DNA from: Nocardioides kongjuensis
Lineage (GTDB): Bacteria > Actinomycetota > Actinomycetes > Propionibacteriales > Nocardioidaceae
Reading direction: 5' to 3'
DNA length: 64,000 bases
Assembly: GCF_013409625.1 (NCBI RefSeq)
Contig: NZ_JACCBF010000001.1
Coordinates: forward strand, 5,583,001-5,647,000
Below, in pieces: positions 35,676 through 43,005 of this stretch (position 1 is its first letter; each line of letters begins with the position of its first letter). Under the pieces are notes generated by a model that saw only the letters and a program-made list of their open reading frames with translations, was not told the DNA's origin and did no database searches. Position numbers and translations under genes: made by a program.

Positions 35676-35710
35676 GAGTCTGGTGTTCACGAATGTGGCA
35701 TGATGCCGTC

Positions 35711-36418
35711 ATGGCCACCACCCCGCGGGCGCGCGCCCGGGCGCAGACGATGGAGGACATCACCCGGATCGGGCGCCAGCACCTGGCGGAGTACGGCGCC
35801 GCAGCGCTCTCGCTGCGTGCCGTGGCCCGCGACCTCGGCGTGGTCTCGTCGGCGGTCTACCGGTACGTGAAGAGCCGCGACGACCTGCTGACCCTGCTCG
35901 TCGTCGACGGCTACGACGAGATGGCCGACGCGGTCGAGACGGCACTGCGCCGGCCCGCCGTGGCGCGGGCCGGTCATCGCGACCGGTTCCTGGCCTTCGG
36001 GAGGGCGGTGCGGGCCTGGGCGCTGGTCGAGCCCGCCACCTACGCCCTGCTGTACGGCGCCCCCGTGCCGGGCTACGAGGCGCCGGCCGAGCAGACCACC
36101 GGGCCCGGCACCCGCGTGGTGCGGGTGCTGCTCGAGCTGGCCGCCGCCGCGCTGGCCGACGGCGCCCTGACCGTGCGGGAGCCGGTCGCCCCGGTGCCGC
36201 CGGCGCTCGTCGCGGGCTTCGACGAGGTGCGCGAGCAGTTCGGGATCGACCTGCCGGACGAGGTGCTCGTCGTCGGCGTGCTGGCCTGGGCCGGGATGTT
36301 CGGCTGCATCAGCTTCGAGGTGTTCGGTCAGTACGGCCCGGGCGGGTTCGGCGACCCGGAGGCACTCTTCGAGCACCACCTGGCCACGCTCGCCGAGGAC
36401 CTCGGGCTCAGCGCATGA
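35711..36418 (+). CDS. TetR family regulator with TetR_C_13/WHG-type ligand domain
   Basis: A 235-residue regulator. The HTH is seen at LSLRAVARDLGVVSSAVYRY followed by KSRDDLLTLL. The C-terminal domain has YALLYGAPVPGYEAP, a hallmark of the TetR_C_13/WHG class. The start is ATG 35711 with a CATGAT box 6 nt upstream. Two palindromes with the same core lie between it and the divergent epimerase gene, so it probably represses that gene and itself. The ligand is unknown. The 3' end overlaps the convergent PemK-like gene by 11 nt. Confidence 0.9.
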   Translation: MATTPRARARAQTMEDITRIGRQHLAEYGAAALSLRAVARDLGVVSSAVYRYVKSRDDLLTLLVVDGYDEMADAVETALRRPAVARAGHRDRFLAFGRAVRAWALVEPATYALLYGAPVPGYEAPAEQTTGPGTRVVRVLLELAAAALADGALTVREPVAPVPPALVAGFDEVREQFGIDLPDEVLVVGVLAWAGMFGCISFEVFGQYGPGGFGDPEALFEHHLATLAEDLGLSA

Positions 36419-36812
36419 ACCGCTGCCGTGCCGCGATCACCTGGGCGTAGAGAGCCGGGGCCAGCGCGGCCCCCTCGCGACGTACGCCCGTGACGGCCAG
36501 GACCAGCAGCCGGTTGAGCCGCACCTCGCTCGGTCGCCCGCGCGGGTCCCAGGCGCCGGTGCCGATGTCCATCCAGTACCTGCCGGCGGCGGCCTCCTGG
36601 GCCTCGTCGCGGTCGTGGTCCTTGCTCGTCATCGCGAGGGCGTGCACGACCTCGCGGCCGTCGTTGCCGGTCGCGGTACCGATCACCAGCACGGGCCGGT
36701 CCTTGCCCTGACTCGGGTCGTCCTCGTAGGGCACCCACGCCCAGACGACCTCGCCCGGGTCGGGTCGGTCGTCGTCGACGGGAGCGTAGGTGCCGTCGGG
36801 CTGTCCGCTCAC
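36408..36812 (-). CDS. PemK/MazF-like toxin-family protein
   Basis: A 134-residue protein of the PemK/MazF fold. PGEVVWAWVPYEDD and KDRPVLVIG match the first two strands and the conserved RPxLVI motif of the family, and ALAMTSKDHDRD follows where the catalytic Ser/Thr usually lies. MazF-type proteins are sequence-specific RNases. No antitoxin gene is adjacent. It is the last gene of an operon with two bPH2 membrane proteins (GTGA overlap with the one upstream), which is an unusual place for a toxin. It may be a domesticated, non-toxic family member. The start is GTG 36812. Confidence 0.75.
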   Translation of the reverse strand: MSGQPDGTYAPVDDDRPDPGEVVWAWVPYEDDPSQGKDRPVLVIGTATGNDGREVVHALAMTSKDHDRDEAQEAAAGRYWMDIGTGAWDPRGRPSEVRLNRLLVLAVTGVRREGAALAPALYAQVIAARQRFMR

Positions 36813-38293
36813 CGCGACTCCAGGAACTGCCCGACCAGGCCGGGGGTCGCGGCCTCCGCGAGGGCGATCGCCGCGTCCACGGGTACGTCGGGCACGTGCA
36901 CCTGTCCCTTTCCGCCGGCCGTCGTGGCGGCCAGCGCCACCAGCCCGGCCCGGCGCTGGAACCAGGTCGCTCGCTGGTTCCAGCCGATCACGTGCCCGGC
37001 TGCGACGGCGTCGCGGCTGCGCAGCACCGAGCCGGATCGCATCACCACGTGGCCGTCGACGAACGCGTGACCGAGGGCCCGGGCGCGGTCGGTCGCGAGG
37101 GCGAGCGCGACGGCGAGCGGGAGCAGGGCGACGACCAGCAGCCAGGCCGGGCCGCCGGCCAGGACGGCGAGCGCCGCGGCTGCCACGAAGGGCAGCGAGC
37201 CGAGCAGGGCCCGGGTGTAGCGCCGGGTCGTCGCCGTCCGGCCGTGGGGGAGCAGGGCGGTGCTCACCGGGGCCGGGGTGCCGAGCACGGCCGACGCGAC
37301 GTCGTAGCCGGTCGCTCGTGGGGCGGGCGGCAACAGCATCGCCGAGCTGGCCTGGTCGCCGCTCAGGCCGGTGACGATCGCGCCGACCCGGCGGCCGCGT
37401 GCGACGCGCAGGGCCGCCGGCTCGCCGATGCTGACGCCAGCGAGTCGCGCGACGTCGATGCTGGTCTCGCGGCGGGTGAGCAGGCCACGGCGGACGTGCC
37501 AGGCGGCGCCGTACCGGCTCAGGACGAACCCGCCGTTGGTCACGAGGTAGCCACCGACGGCGAGGAGGACGACGAGCACGATCGCGGCGAGGACGACACC
37601 GACGACGAGGGTCAGGTCGACGGCGGCGAGGTCCTCCTCGCTCACCCGGATCTGGATCGACTCGTTGAGCTGGGCGCCGGTCGCGAGGATCGCGCCGAGC
37701 CCGACGAGGGCGGTGCCGCTGAACGGCGCGTACCACAGCCAGCGCGGCACGAACCGCGCCACGACCTGCTCCTGCTCGACGGCCTCGTCGGCCGGCGCGT
37801 CCCCGGCCGCGGCAGGGCTCGCGGTGTGCAGCAGCTCGGCCCGCAGCCGGGCCGCCTCCTCCTGCGGCAGCGCGTCGAGCGCCAGCCGCTCGTCGCTGTC
37901 GCTGGTGACGCTGCCGGTGCCGATCACGACCGTCGTCAGCCCGAGCAGCCGGTGGACCGGCGAGGCGGTCAGGTCGACGGTGCGCACCCGGTCGACCGGC
38001 GTCGACAGGGTGTGTCGCTGGAGCAGGCCGCGCTGCAGCTCGACCCGGCCGTCGGCGATCCGGTAGGTCGTGGTCAGGTACCGCACCACGCCGAGTCCCA
38101 CCGGGATGCCGACGCCGAGCAGCGCCCACGGCCCGGTGCCGGACGCGCCGCCGGCGACCAGCAGGCCGACGAGGACCGGCAGGAACCTGCCGACCTCCTT
38201 GATCGGGTGCACGAGCAGCATGCGGGGATCCAGGCGTTGCCACACCACGGACGGGGGCGGCGGCGGGGGAGGCGGCGGGGGAGGCAGGCTCAC
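36809..38293 (-). CDS. Membrane protein with three bPH2 (DUF304) domains
   Basis: A 494-residue YdbT-like membrane protein. It begins with a run of eleven prolines (residues 4-14), then two membrane helices and a bPH2 domain (TTTYRIADGRVELQRGLLQR, in part YRIADGRVELQRGLL, then PVDRVRTVDLTASPVHRLLG). Two more helix-pair plus bPH2 units follow (WHVRRGLLTRRETSIDVARL, and a last one around FVDGHVVMRSGSVL). YdbS/YdbT pairs in Bacillus help resistance to antimicrobial peptides. The start is GTG 38293, which overlaps the stop of the smaller partner upstream. The polyproline run implies need for EF-P in translation. Confidence 0.85.
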   Translation of the reverse strand: MSLPPPPPPPPPPPSVVWQRLDPRMLLVHPIKEVGRFLPVLVGLLVAGGASGTGPWALLGVGIPVGLGVVRYLTTTYRIADGRVELQRGLLQRHTLSTPVDRVRTVDLTASPVHRLLGLTTVVIGTGSVTSDSDERLALDALPQEEAARLRAELLHTASPAAAGDAPADEAVEQEQVVARFVPRWLWYAPFSGTALVGLGAILATGAQLNESIQIRVSEEDLAAVDLTLVVGVVLAAIVLVVLLAVGGYLVTNGGFVLSRYGAAWHVRRGLLTRRETSIDVARLAGVSIGEPAALRVARGRRVGAIVTGLSGDQASSAMLLPPAPRATGYDVASAVLGTPAPVSTALLPHGRTATTRRYTRALLGSLPFVAAAALAVLAGGPAWLLVVALLPLAVALALATDRARALGHAFVDGHVVMRSGSVLRSRDAVAAGHVIGWNQRATWFQRRAGLVALAATTAGGKGQVHVPDVPVDAAIALAEAATPGLVGQFLESR

Positions 38294-38772
38294 GTCGCGT
38301 CGCCCTCGACCAGGTCGGCCTTGCGGGTCAGCTCGTCGACGAGCGCGAGCGCGACCGGGCGGTCCAGACCCTCGATCTGCAAGGGCCCCGCCGCCGAGGC
38401 GGTCGTCACCGTGACGGTCGCGAGCCCGAACAGCCGCGCCAGCGGGCCCTGCGCGAGGTCGACCGTCTGCACCCGCGACATCGGCGCGATCCGCCGCTCC
38501 TGCGCCCACCAGCCGCGCTGCGTGTACACCGCGTCGGCCGACACCTCCCAGCGGTGCACGGCATAGCGCCACTGCGGTACGACGACCGCCACCGTCGCGC
38601 ACACCACGACCGCCAGGGCGAGCAGCCACCAGCGCAGGCCGTCGGGTCCGAGCAGCACCGCCGCGACCCCGAGCCCGATCGCCACCACGAGCGCGGTGAT
38701 CCCGGTCTCGACGTGCCACATCAGGCGGGCGCGGGGACTGACCCGGTGGGCGGGATCGCGCAGCTGGTTCAC
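38290..38772 (-). CDS. Small bPH2 (DUF304) domain membrane protein (YdbS-like)
   Basis: A 160-residue protein with two membrane helices (about 24-42 and 45-64) and one bPH2 domain (AVYTQRGWWAQERRIAPMSR, then VQTVDLAQGPLARLFGLATV). It matches YdbS, the small partner of the YdbT-type protein encoded next. The start is GTG 38772, 7 nt after a TAGGCT box, so it heads a leaderless operon of three genes ending in the PemK-like protein. Confidence 0.87.
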   Translation of the reverse strand: MNQLRDPAHRVSPRARLMWHVETGITALVVAIGLGVAAVLLGPDGLRWWLLALAVVVCATVAVVVPQWRYAVHRWEVSADAVYTQRGWWAQERRIAPMSRVQTVDLAQGPLARLFGLATVTVTTASAAGPLQIEGLDRPVALALVDELTRKADLVEGDAT

Positions 38773-38779
38773 GCTGGCG

Positions 38780-38785
38780 AGCCTA
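38780..38785 (-). promoter_or_regulatory. -10 box of the bPH2 operon (leaderless)
   Basis: TAGGCT on the minus strand, 7 nt before GTG 38772. Confidence 0.5.
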
Positions 38786-38931
38786 GATCAGCCCCAGTCG
38801 GGTCTCTGGTCCGCACGTCGGCGGGACGATCGTCCCGGCGGTCGTGCCGCCGATTCGCTCCAATTGACCATGGCCAGAAGGCCTTCGGTCATGATCGGCG
38901 CACTCGTTCCCGCGACGCGACGGGGCCGACC

Positions 38932-38937
38932 TAGCCT
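38932..38937 (+). promoter_or_regulatory. -10 box of the diguanylate cyclase gene (leaderless)
   Basis: TAGCCT lies 7 nt before ATG 38945, and no ribosome-binding site is present. Confidence 0.45.
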
Positions 38938-38944
38938 TGACAGC

Positions 38945-40141
38945 ATGCTGGACACCCTGACCCTGCGCGTGGCCTTCGGCCTCGTGGCGGCATGTGTCCT
39001 CGCCCTCTTCTACGGCGTCACCTACCGCTCGACCCGGTCGTCGTACAGCGGATGGTGGTGCGTCTCCCTGGCCTGCTTCATCGTCAGTGCGTCGCTCTTC
39101 CTCGGCAACGGGACGCCCGTCCAGGTGATCGCCAACCCGTTGGGCAACACGACCGGCGTCCTCGGCGCAGCCTGCGTCTGGGCGGGCGGTCGCACGCTCC
39201 GCGAGCACCGGGTCCGGGCCTGGCAGCTGCTCCTCGTGCCGGCCGTGGTCCTCGTCGTCTCGCTCGCCGACGACCCGCGCACCGACATCTGGTCGGGCGG
39301 CGCGGTCTACCTGGCCGGCATGGCGCTGCTGATCGGAGCCTCGGCGCGCGAGCTGACCCTGCTCCTGCGCGCCCTCGCGCCGGGCGGGGCGACCCGGGCG
39401 CAGTACCGCTTCGTGCTCACCGCGATGGCGCTGGCATCGGCGGTCATCTCGGTGTTCTACCTGGCGCGCACCATCGCGTTCGTGGCCGTGGGTCCAGCGC
39501 ATCCCTTCTTCCAGGCCGTGTTCGGCGGCCAGGTCACCACGCTGCTGATGATGGTCCTGCTCGTCGTGGTCACCTTCAGCATGTCGGCCCTGAGCCACGA
39601 GCAGCAGACCTCGGAGCTGCGCCTGCAGGCGACCCGCGACGGTCTGACCGGGCTGCTCAACCGGGCCGAGTTCCTCCGGGCGGCCCAGCGCGAGATCGAC
39701 CGGGGCCCGGTGCGGGCCGATGCGGCGGTGGTCGTCGCCGACCTCGACCGCTTCAAGAGCATCAACGACGGCCTCGGTCACGCCGCCGGCGACCGGGCGC
39801 TGACAGCGTTCGCCGACGCCTGCCAGGCCGTCGTGGGGCTGCGGGGCGTGATCGGGCGCCTCGGCGGTGACGAGTTCGTGCTGCTGGTCCGTGGGGCCCC
39901 GGCCGAGGCGGTGGTCGACGCCATCGCCCGGCACTACCGGGGCGACGGCGAGGTCAGTGCGATGCCGACGGTCAGCTTCGGCATCGCCTCGGTCAGGGCC
40001 GGCGACGACATCGCCCTGGCCCTGGCGTACGCCGACGAGGCGCTGTACGAAGCGAAGGCCGCCGGCCGGGCCAGGGCCGTGCGGGCCGCGCGACACGACG
40101 ACCGCCCACCGTCGCTGGTGGACGGTCGTCGTTCCGCGTGA
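38945..40141 (+). CDS. Membrane-bound GGDEF protein, probable diguanylate cyclase
   Basis: A 398-residue protein. The N-terminal half (about 5-215) has six or seven membrane helices and no recognised sensor fold. The C-terminal GGDEF domain (about 230-385) has DGLTGLLNRAEF, DLDRFKSINDGLGHAAGD and an intact RLGGDEFVLLV active-site loop, so it should make c-di-GMP. No RxxD inhibitory site is obvious upstream of GGDEF (VVGLRGVIGRLGG), so feedback control may be absent. It is a single-gene unit, and a hairpin overlaps its last codons. Confidence 0.88.
   Translation: MLDTLTLRVAFGLVAACVLALFYGVTYRSTRSSYSGWWCVSLACFIVSASLFLGNGTPVQVIANPLGNTTGVLGAACVWAGGRTLREHRVRAWQLLLVPAVVLVVSLADDPRTDIWSGGAVYLAGMALLIGASARELTLLLRALAPGGATRAQYRFVLTAMALASAVISVFYLARTIAFVAVGPAHPFFQAVFGGQVTTLLMMVLLVVVTFSMSALSHEQQTSELRLQATRDGLTGLLNRAEFLRAAQREIDRGPVRADAAVVVADLDRFKSINDGLGHAAGDRALTAFADACQAVVGLRGVIGRLGGDEFVLLVRGAPAEAVVDAIARHYRGDGEVSAMPTVSFGIASVRAGDDIALALAYADEALYEAKAAGRARAVRAARHDDRPPSLVDGRRSA
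40098..40129 (+). terminator. Hairpin at the end of the GGDEF gene
   Basis: ACGACCG then CCACC (40098-40110) pair with GGTGG then CGGTCGT (40117-40129), with one C-A mismatch and a 6-nt loop. It lies in the last codons of the gene and could end transcription before the convergent gene at 40161. Confidence 0.45.
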
Positions 40142-40160
40142 GGGGGGCGCGATCCCCGGG

Positions 40161-40730
40161 TCAGCCCCGTGCGATCCGCTTGGACAGGTGCAGGTCGTTG
40201 TCGATCGCGCCACGGCTGAACCCGTCGTCCATGACGATCTTCTGCTTGCGCATCTGGGCGGCGCCGGCGCCGACACGCACCCACGCGGGCGTGCCGAAGC
40301 AGGCAGTCGGGACGACGAAGGTGACGGCCTTGCGCTCCAGGGTCGCGGTGAGTCCCTCGCACGGAACCTCGTCGAACTTGCGCGTCAGGGACACCCCGGA
40401 CTCGCCGAGGAACTTCATGTAGGTCACCTCGAACCTGCCGGACGGGGCCTTGAGCTGTGCCGCCAGGAAGAGCCGCTTCGTCGGCAGCGGACCGCGGGTC
40501 CGCAACCGGATGGTCAGGGCGTCGAGACCGTGGCTGACCTCCACCCGTCGGACGTCGACGCGGCGCTCGTCGGCCGCGGGGTGCGTCCGCTCGCTGTCGA
40601 TGTCGCCGACCCGGACGTCGTGCGCCGGGTCGGTGTGGACCAGGTCGGCGGCGGAGGCCAGGGCGGGGGTGGTGAGGAGGAGGCCGGCCGCGCAGGCGAG
40701 CGCGGCAACGGCACGAGGCACGGGGTTCAT
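40161..40730 (-). CDS. Small secreted protein of unknown function
   Basis: A 189-residue protein with a Sec signal peptide (hydrophobic core ALACAAGLLLTTPALA, cleavage about residue 26). The mature part is a beta-rich domain with two Cys (VPCEGL and PTACFG) that could form a disulfide. Segments such as DPAHDVRVGD and LDALTIRLRTRG resemble domains seen in many actinobacterial secreted proteins without a known role. I chose ATG 40730 because GGAGG lies 9 nt upstream; ATG 40739 would sit directly on that site. It is the last clearly chromosomal gene before the prophage. Confidence 0.72.
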   Translation of the reverse strand: MNPVPRAVAALACAAGLLLTTPALASAADLVHTDPAHDVRVGDIDSERTHPAADERRVDVRRVEVSHGLDALTIRLRTRGPLPTKRLFLAAQLKAPSGRFEVTYMKFLGESGVSLTRKFDEVPCEGLTATLERKAVTFVVPTACFGTPAWVRVGAGAAQMRKQKIVMDDGFSRGAIDNDLHLSKRIARG

Positions 40731-40756
40731 GCGGGCCATCCTCCGATGGATTGGTC

Positions 40757-40787
40757 GCCGGCGCCGGCAAAAACGGCGAGCTCGCCG
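40757..40787. repeat. Two short palindromes at the prophage border
   Basis: GCCGGCGCCGGC (40757-40768) and CGGCGAGCTCGCCG (40774-40787) flank a short AAAAA stretch and are followed by the AT-richer GGTTAACAAACG. The position, just outside the integrase, is where an att core or integrase arm sites would be expected; which it is cannot be told here. Confidence 0.4.
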
Positions 40788-40909
40788 GTTAACAAACGCT
40801 ATGCGCGACACCAGGACGAACGTCCCGAATTGGTCGTCGCGGTGGCGGCGTGAGCGCGCTGGTGCTACTCCAACAACCCCATGCCAACAAGCACGAAGGG
40901 GTGTTGACC

Positions 40910-41719
40910 ATGACCACCGACCGCAGGATCTCGCTCGACGAGTACGCCGACTGGATGCGCGCCCACGACGCGTCCAGCTCGACCATCGCTCAGCGCGTGA
41001 AGTTCGCTCGAGGTCGGTGCACGGCATGGGGATCCCTCGGCCAGCCGGCCCACGTCGTCGCGGAGTGGCTGGACCAGTTCGACGGCCGGACCCGCAACAC
41101 CTACCGGGCTCACCTGATCAACCTGTACGCCTGGCTGGTCGAGGCCGGACACGTCGACGACGACCCAACGAAGCTGCTGCAGCGGGTGCCGAACCCACGG
41201 CCACGGCCACGACCGCTGACGTCGGAGGAGATCGACACCGTCCTCGATCGCGCCACCGGGCACCTGCGGGCCTGGATCCTGCTCGCCTACCTTGCCGGCC
41301 TGCGGGCCCACGAGATCGCCAAGTTCCGGGGCGAGGACATCGACCGCGACCGGGTCACGGTGCTGGGGAAGGGCCGGCAGCTCGCGGTGCTGCCGACTCA
41401 CGATGACCTGTGGGAGCTGGCGGGCGACTTCCCGCGTCGTGGGTTCTGGTTCCCGAGCGAGCGGCGGTCGTCCGGGCACATCGCCGCGGCGACGGTGTCT
41501 GGCGGCACGAAGCGGCTGTTTCAGGACCTGGGGATGCCGGGGGCGATCCACCGGGTGCGGGCAACGTACGGCACGTCGCTGCTGCGTAGCGGCGCGAACG
41601 TGAGGGTGGTGCAGGACTTGATGCGGCATCGGTCGCTGGCGTCGACGGAGCACTACCTGTTGGCGACGGAGGATGAGCTGTCGGCGGCGATCAAGACGTT
41701 GGGAAGGAGGGCGGCATGA
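40910..41719 (+). CDS. Tyrosine recombinase, prophage integrase
   Basis: A 269-residue site-specific tyrosine recombinase. The N-terminal SAM-like core-binding domain (about 1-95) is followed by the catalytic domain. The catalytic set is visible: Arg in YLAGLRAHEIAKF, Lys in VLGKGRQL, HxxR in IHRVRATYGTSLL, His in LMRHRSLAST and nucleophile Tyr in STEHYLLAT. The compact size resembles XerC/D-like and short phage integrases without an extra arm-binding domain. The start is ATG 40910 with AAGGGG before it. It lies at the left end of the prophage and points inward, and its stop overlaps the next small gene (ATGA). Confidence 0.92.
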   Translation: MTTDRRISLDEYADWMRAHDASSSTIAQRVKFARGRCTAWGSLGQPAHVVAEWLDQFDGRTRNTYRAHLINLYAWLVEAGHVDDDPTKLLQRVPNPRPRPRPLTSEEIDTVLDRATGHLRAWILLAYLAGLRAHEIAKFRGEDIDRDRVTVLGKGRQLAVLPTHDDLWELAGDFPRRGFWFPSERRSSGHIAAATVSGGTKRLFQDLGMPGAIHRVRATYGTSLLRSGANVRVVQDLMRHRSLASTEHYLLATEDELSAAIKTLGRRAA

Positions 41720-41901
41720 TGGAGGACCGGGAGCGGTTCCCTGAGGCGGCTCGGAAGGATCTGCGGGCGGCGTACGACGGCTTGCCGCTGACAGCGGACC
41801 AGCGCCGCTACCTCGCCTGGGTCGAGACGTGGGATCAGCCGACGCTGAATGCGCTCGCCGATGTGATCAGGACAGCGCGTGCGGAGGTCCTCACCGCCTG
41901 A
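41716..41901 (+). CDS. Small protein co-translated with the integrase
   Basis: A 61-residue acidic, helical protein whose ATG overlaps the integrase stop (ATGA). It has no Cys and no membrane helix. Its size and tight coupling recall recombination directionality factors, but no HTH is seen, so this is only a guess. ATG 41719 would give a start one codon later. Confidence 0.55.
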   Translation: MMEDRERFPEAARKDLRAAYDGLPLTADQRRYLAWVETWDQPTLNALADVIRTARAEVLTA

Positions 41902-41906
41902 CGCCG

Positions 41907-41912
41907 TAGCCT
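41907..41912 (+). promoter_or_regulatory. -10 box before the gene at 41919
   Basis: TAGCCT lies 6 nt before ATG 41919, the same spacing as at several chromosomal genes. Confidence 0.4.
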
Positions 41913-41918
41913 GCAGTG

Positions 41919-42146
41919 ATGACTGCCCCGGCCGCGCACGTGTGGGTGCGGAAGCCTCACGTCCCGATGTCGTGGCCGGGGCTGGTCGTCGACCGGCGGC
42001 GCGCCGCTGACGGCTCCTGGGAGGCGCTGGTCATCTACATCGACCGGATGACGGTGCGGGACAAGGTCATCCAGGAGTGGGTGCCGTACTCGTGGCTGAC
42101 CCCGGCCACCGAGGGGCGGCCGGGGATCGGTTCGGCGTACGGGTGA
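41919..42146 (+). CDS. Small phage protein of unknown function
   Basis: A 75-residue basic protein with several Trp (VWVRK, MSWPGLVVDRR, EWVPYSWL) suggesting a small beta-barrel. GLVVDRRR and VIYIDRMT look like strands of an SH3-like or similar fold. I do not recognise it. GTG 41916 is an alternative start. It sits between the integrase pair and a lipoprotein, so it may belong to the set expressed in the lysogen. Confidence 0.55.
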   Translation: MTAPAAHVWVRKPHVPMSWPGLVVDRRRAADGSWEALVIYIDRMTVRDKVIQEWVPYSWLTPATEGRPGIGSAYG

Positions 42147-42159
42147 CGTAGGCACGTCG

Positions 42160-42165
42160 TACCCT
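42160..42165 (+). promoter_or_regulatory. -10 box of the prophage lipoprotein gene (leaderless)
   Basis: TACCCT lies 6 nt before ATG 42172. Confidence 0.45.
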
Positions 42166-42171
42166 CCCGGC

Positions 42172-42501
42172 ATGAAGAACCTCGTTCTCGGAGCCGGTGC
42201 CGTCATCCTCGCGTCCAGCCTCACGGCCTGCGGGTCGGGGGCCGGCGCTGACGCGTGCGAGACCTACAAGGACGCGGTCGCCGAGGACCCGGCCGCGGTC
42301 GCCGACCTGGTCGCGCTCGCCGACATCAAGGACATGCTGTCCGACCTGGACAAGCCGACCCGCCGCGCGTTCGCGTCGCTGATCACCGCTGCTGACGCCA
42401 ACCCGTTCTCCGCCGGCGGTAGCGCCGGTGCCGTCCAGGAGGCTGCTGCCGAGGTCCGGTCAGTCTGCCTGGCCGAGCACGACGTCGAGATCCCGAACTG
42501 A
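42172..42501 (+). CDS. Prophage-encoded lipoprotein
   Basis: A 109-residue protein with a lipoprotein signal peptide (LASSLTACGSG, Cys about residue 20). The mature part is a small acidic helical domain with two Cys (DACETYK and RSVCLAEH). It has its own leaderless-type promoter and faces away from the lytic genes. This fits a lysogenic conversion gene, for example a surface protein blocking superinfection; the role is an inference. It ends 1 nt from the convergent last gene of the late operon. Confidence 0.68.
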   Translation: MKNLVLGAGAVILASSLTACGSGAGADACETYKDAVAEDPAAVADLVALADIKDMLSDLDKPTRRAFASLITAADANPFSAGGSAGAVQEAAAEVRSVCLAEHDVEIPN

Positions 42502-42502
42502 C

Positions 42503-42712
42503 CTACTCGAGCGCGAGCGGCTCGTCGACCGTGGGGGTCGACACGATCGCGTAGTGGACGGTGCACCGGTCGCACACGACCTCGATCGGAAGGCCGGCGG
42601 GCTGGTCGACGGTCCGGGCGTCGACGACCCGCCAGGTGTGGCCGTAGGCGGCGCAGTCCTGGCGGGCGAGCTCGAGCTTGGCGTCGGCGAGGGTGAACAG
42701 CTGCTCGCTCAC
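42503..42712 (-). CDS. Small protein with CxxC motif, end of the late operon
   Basis: A 69-residue protein. ARQDCAAYGHTW and EVVCDRCTVHY could bind one zinc ion (C, H, CxxC). There is no membrane helix. The start is GTG 42712, overlapping the holin-like stop (GTGA). It is the last gene of the minus-strand late operon. The function is unknown. Confidence 0.6.
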   Translation of the reverse strand: MSEQLFTLADAKLELARQDCAAYGHTWRVVDARTVDQPAGLPIEVVCDRCTVHYAIVSTPTVDEPLALE

Positions 42713-43005
42713 AGGACACCGCCCTCCCCGCCGTTGCGGCGGTACGCGTCGAGGTCGCGCTGGATCTGCTGGCCGCGCTCGAGCGCAGTCAGCTGGTCGG
42801 CGTCGACGCGGATGCTCACGCCCTGGGGGCCGGCGCCGACGTTGAGCCCGGCGAGCGCCATGGCCGCCGTGACCTCGGCGCCCCACAGGGCCAGCTCGAG
42901 GTCGCCGATCCAGCCCTTGGCACGGGCGTAGACCACGACGGGCGTGCCGAGCACGTTGAGCAGGTAGAGCGCGATGCGGACGCGCCGGGGGACGTTGACC
43001 TTCAT
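42709..43005 (-). CDS. Holin-like small membrane protein
   Basis: A 98-residue protein with a basic start (MKVNVPRRVR), two predicted membrane helices (about 12-30 and 38-57) and a polar C-terminal helix. This is the common layout of a class II holin. Its place two genes downstream of the endolysin agrees, though an XhlA-like protein upstream is a rival. It overlaps its neighbours by ATGA and GTGA. Confidence 0.55.
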   Translation of the reverse strand: MKVNVPRRVRIALYLLNVLGTPVVVYARAKGWIGDLELALWGAEVTAAMALAGLNVGAGPQGVSIRVDADQLTALERGQQIQRDLDAYRRNGGEGGVL

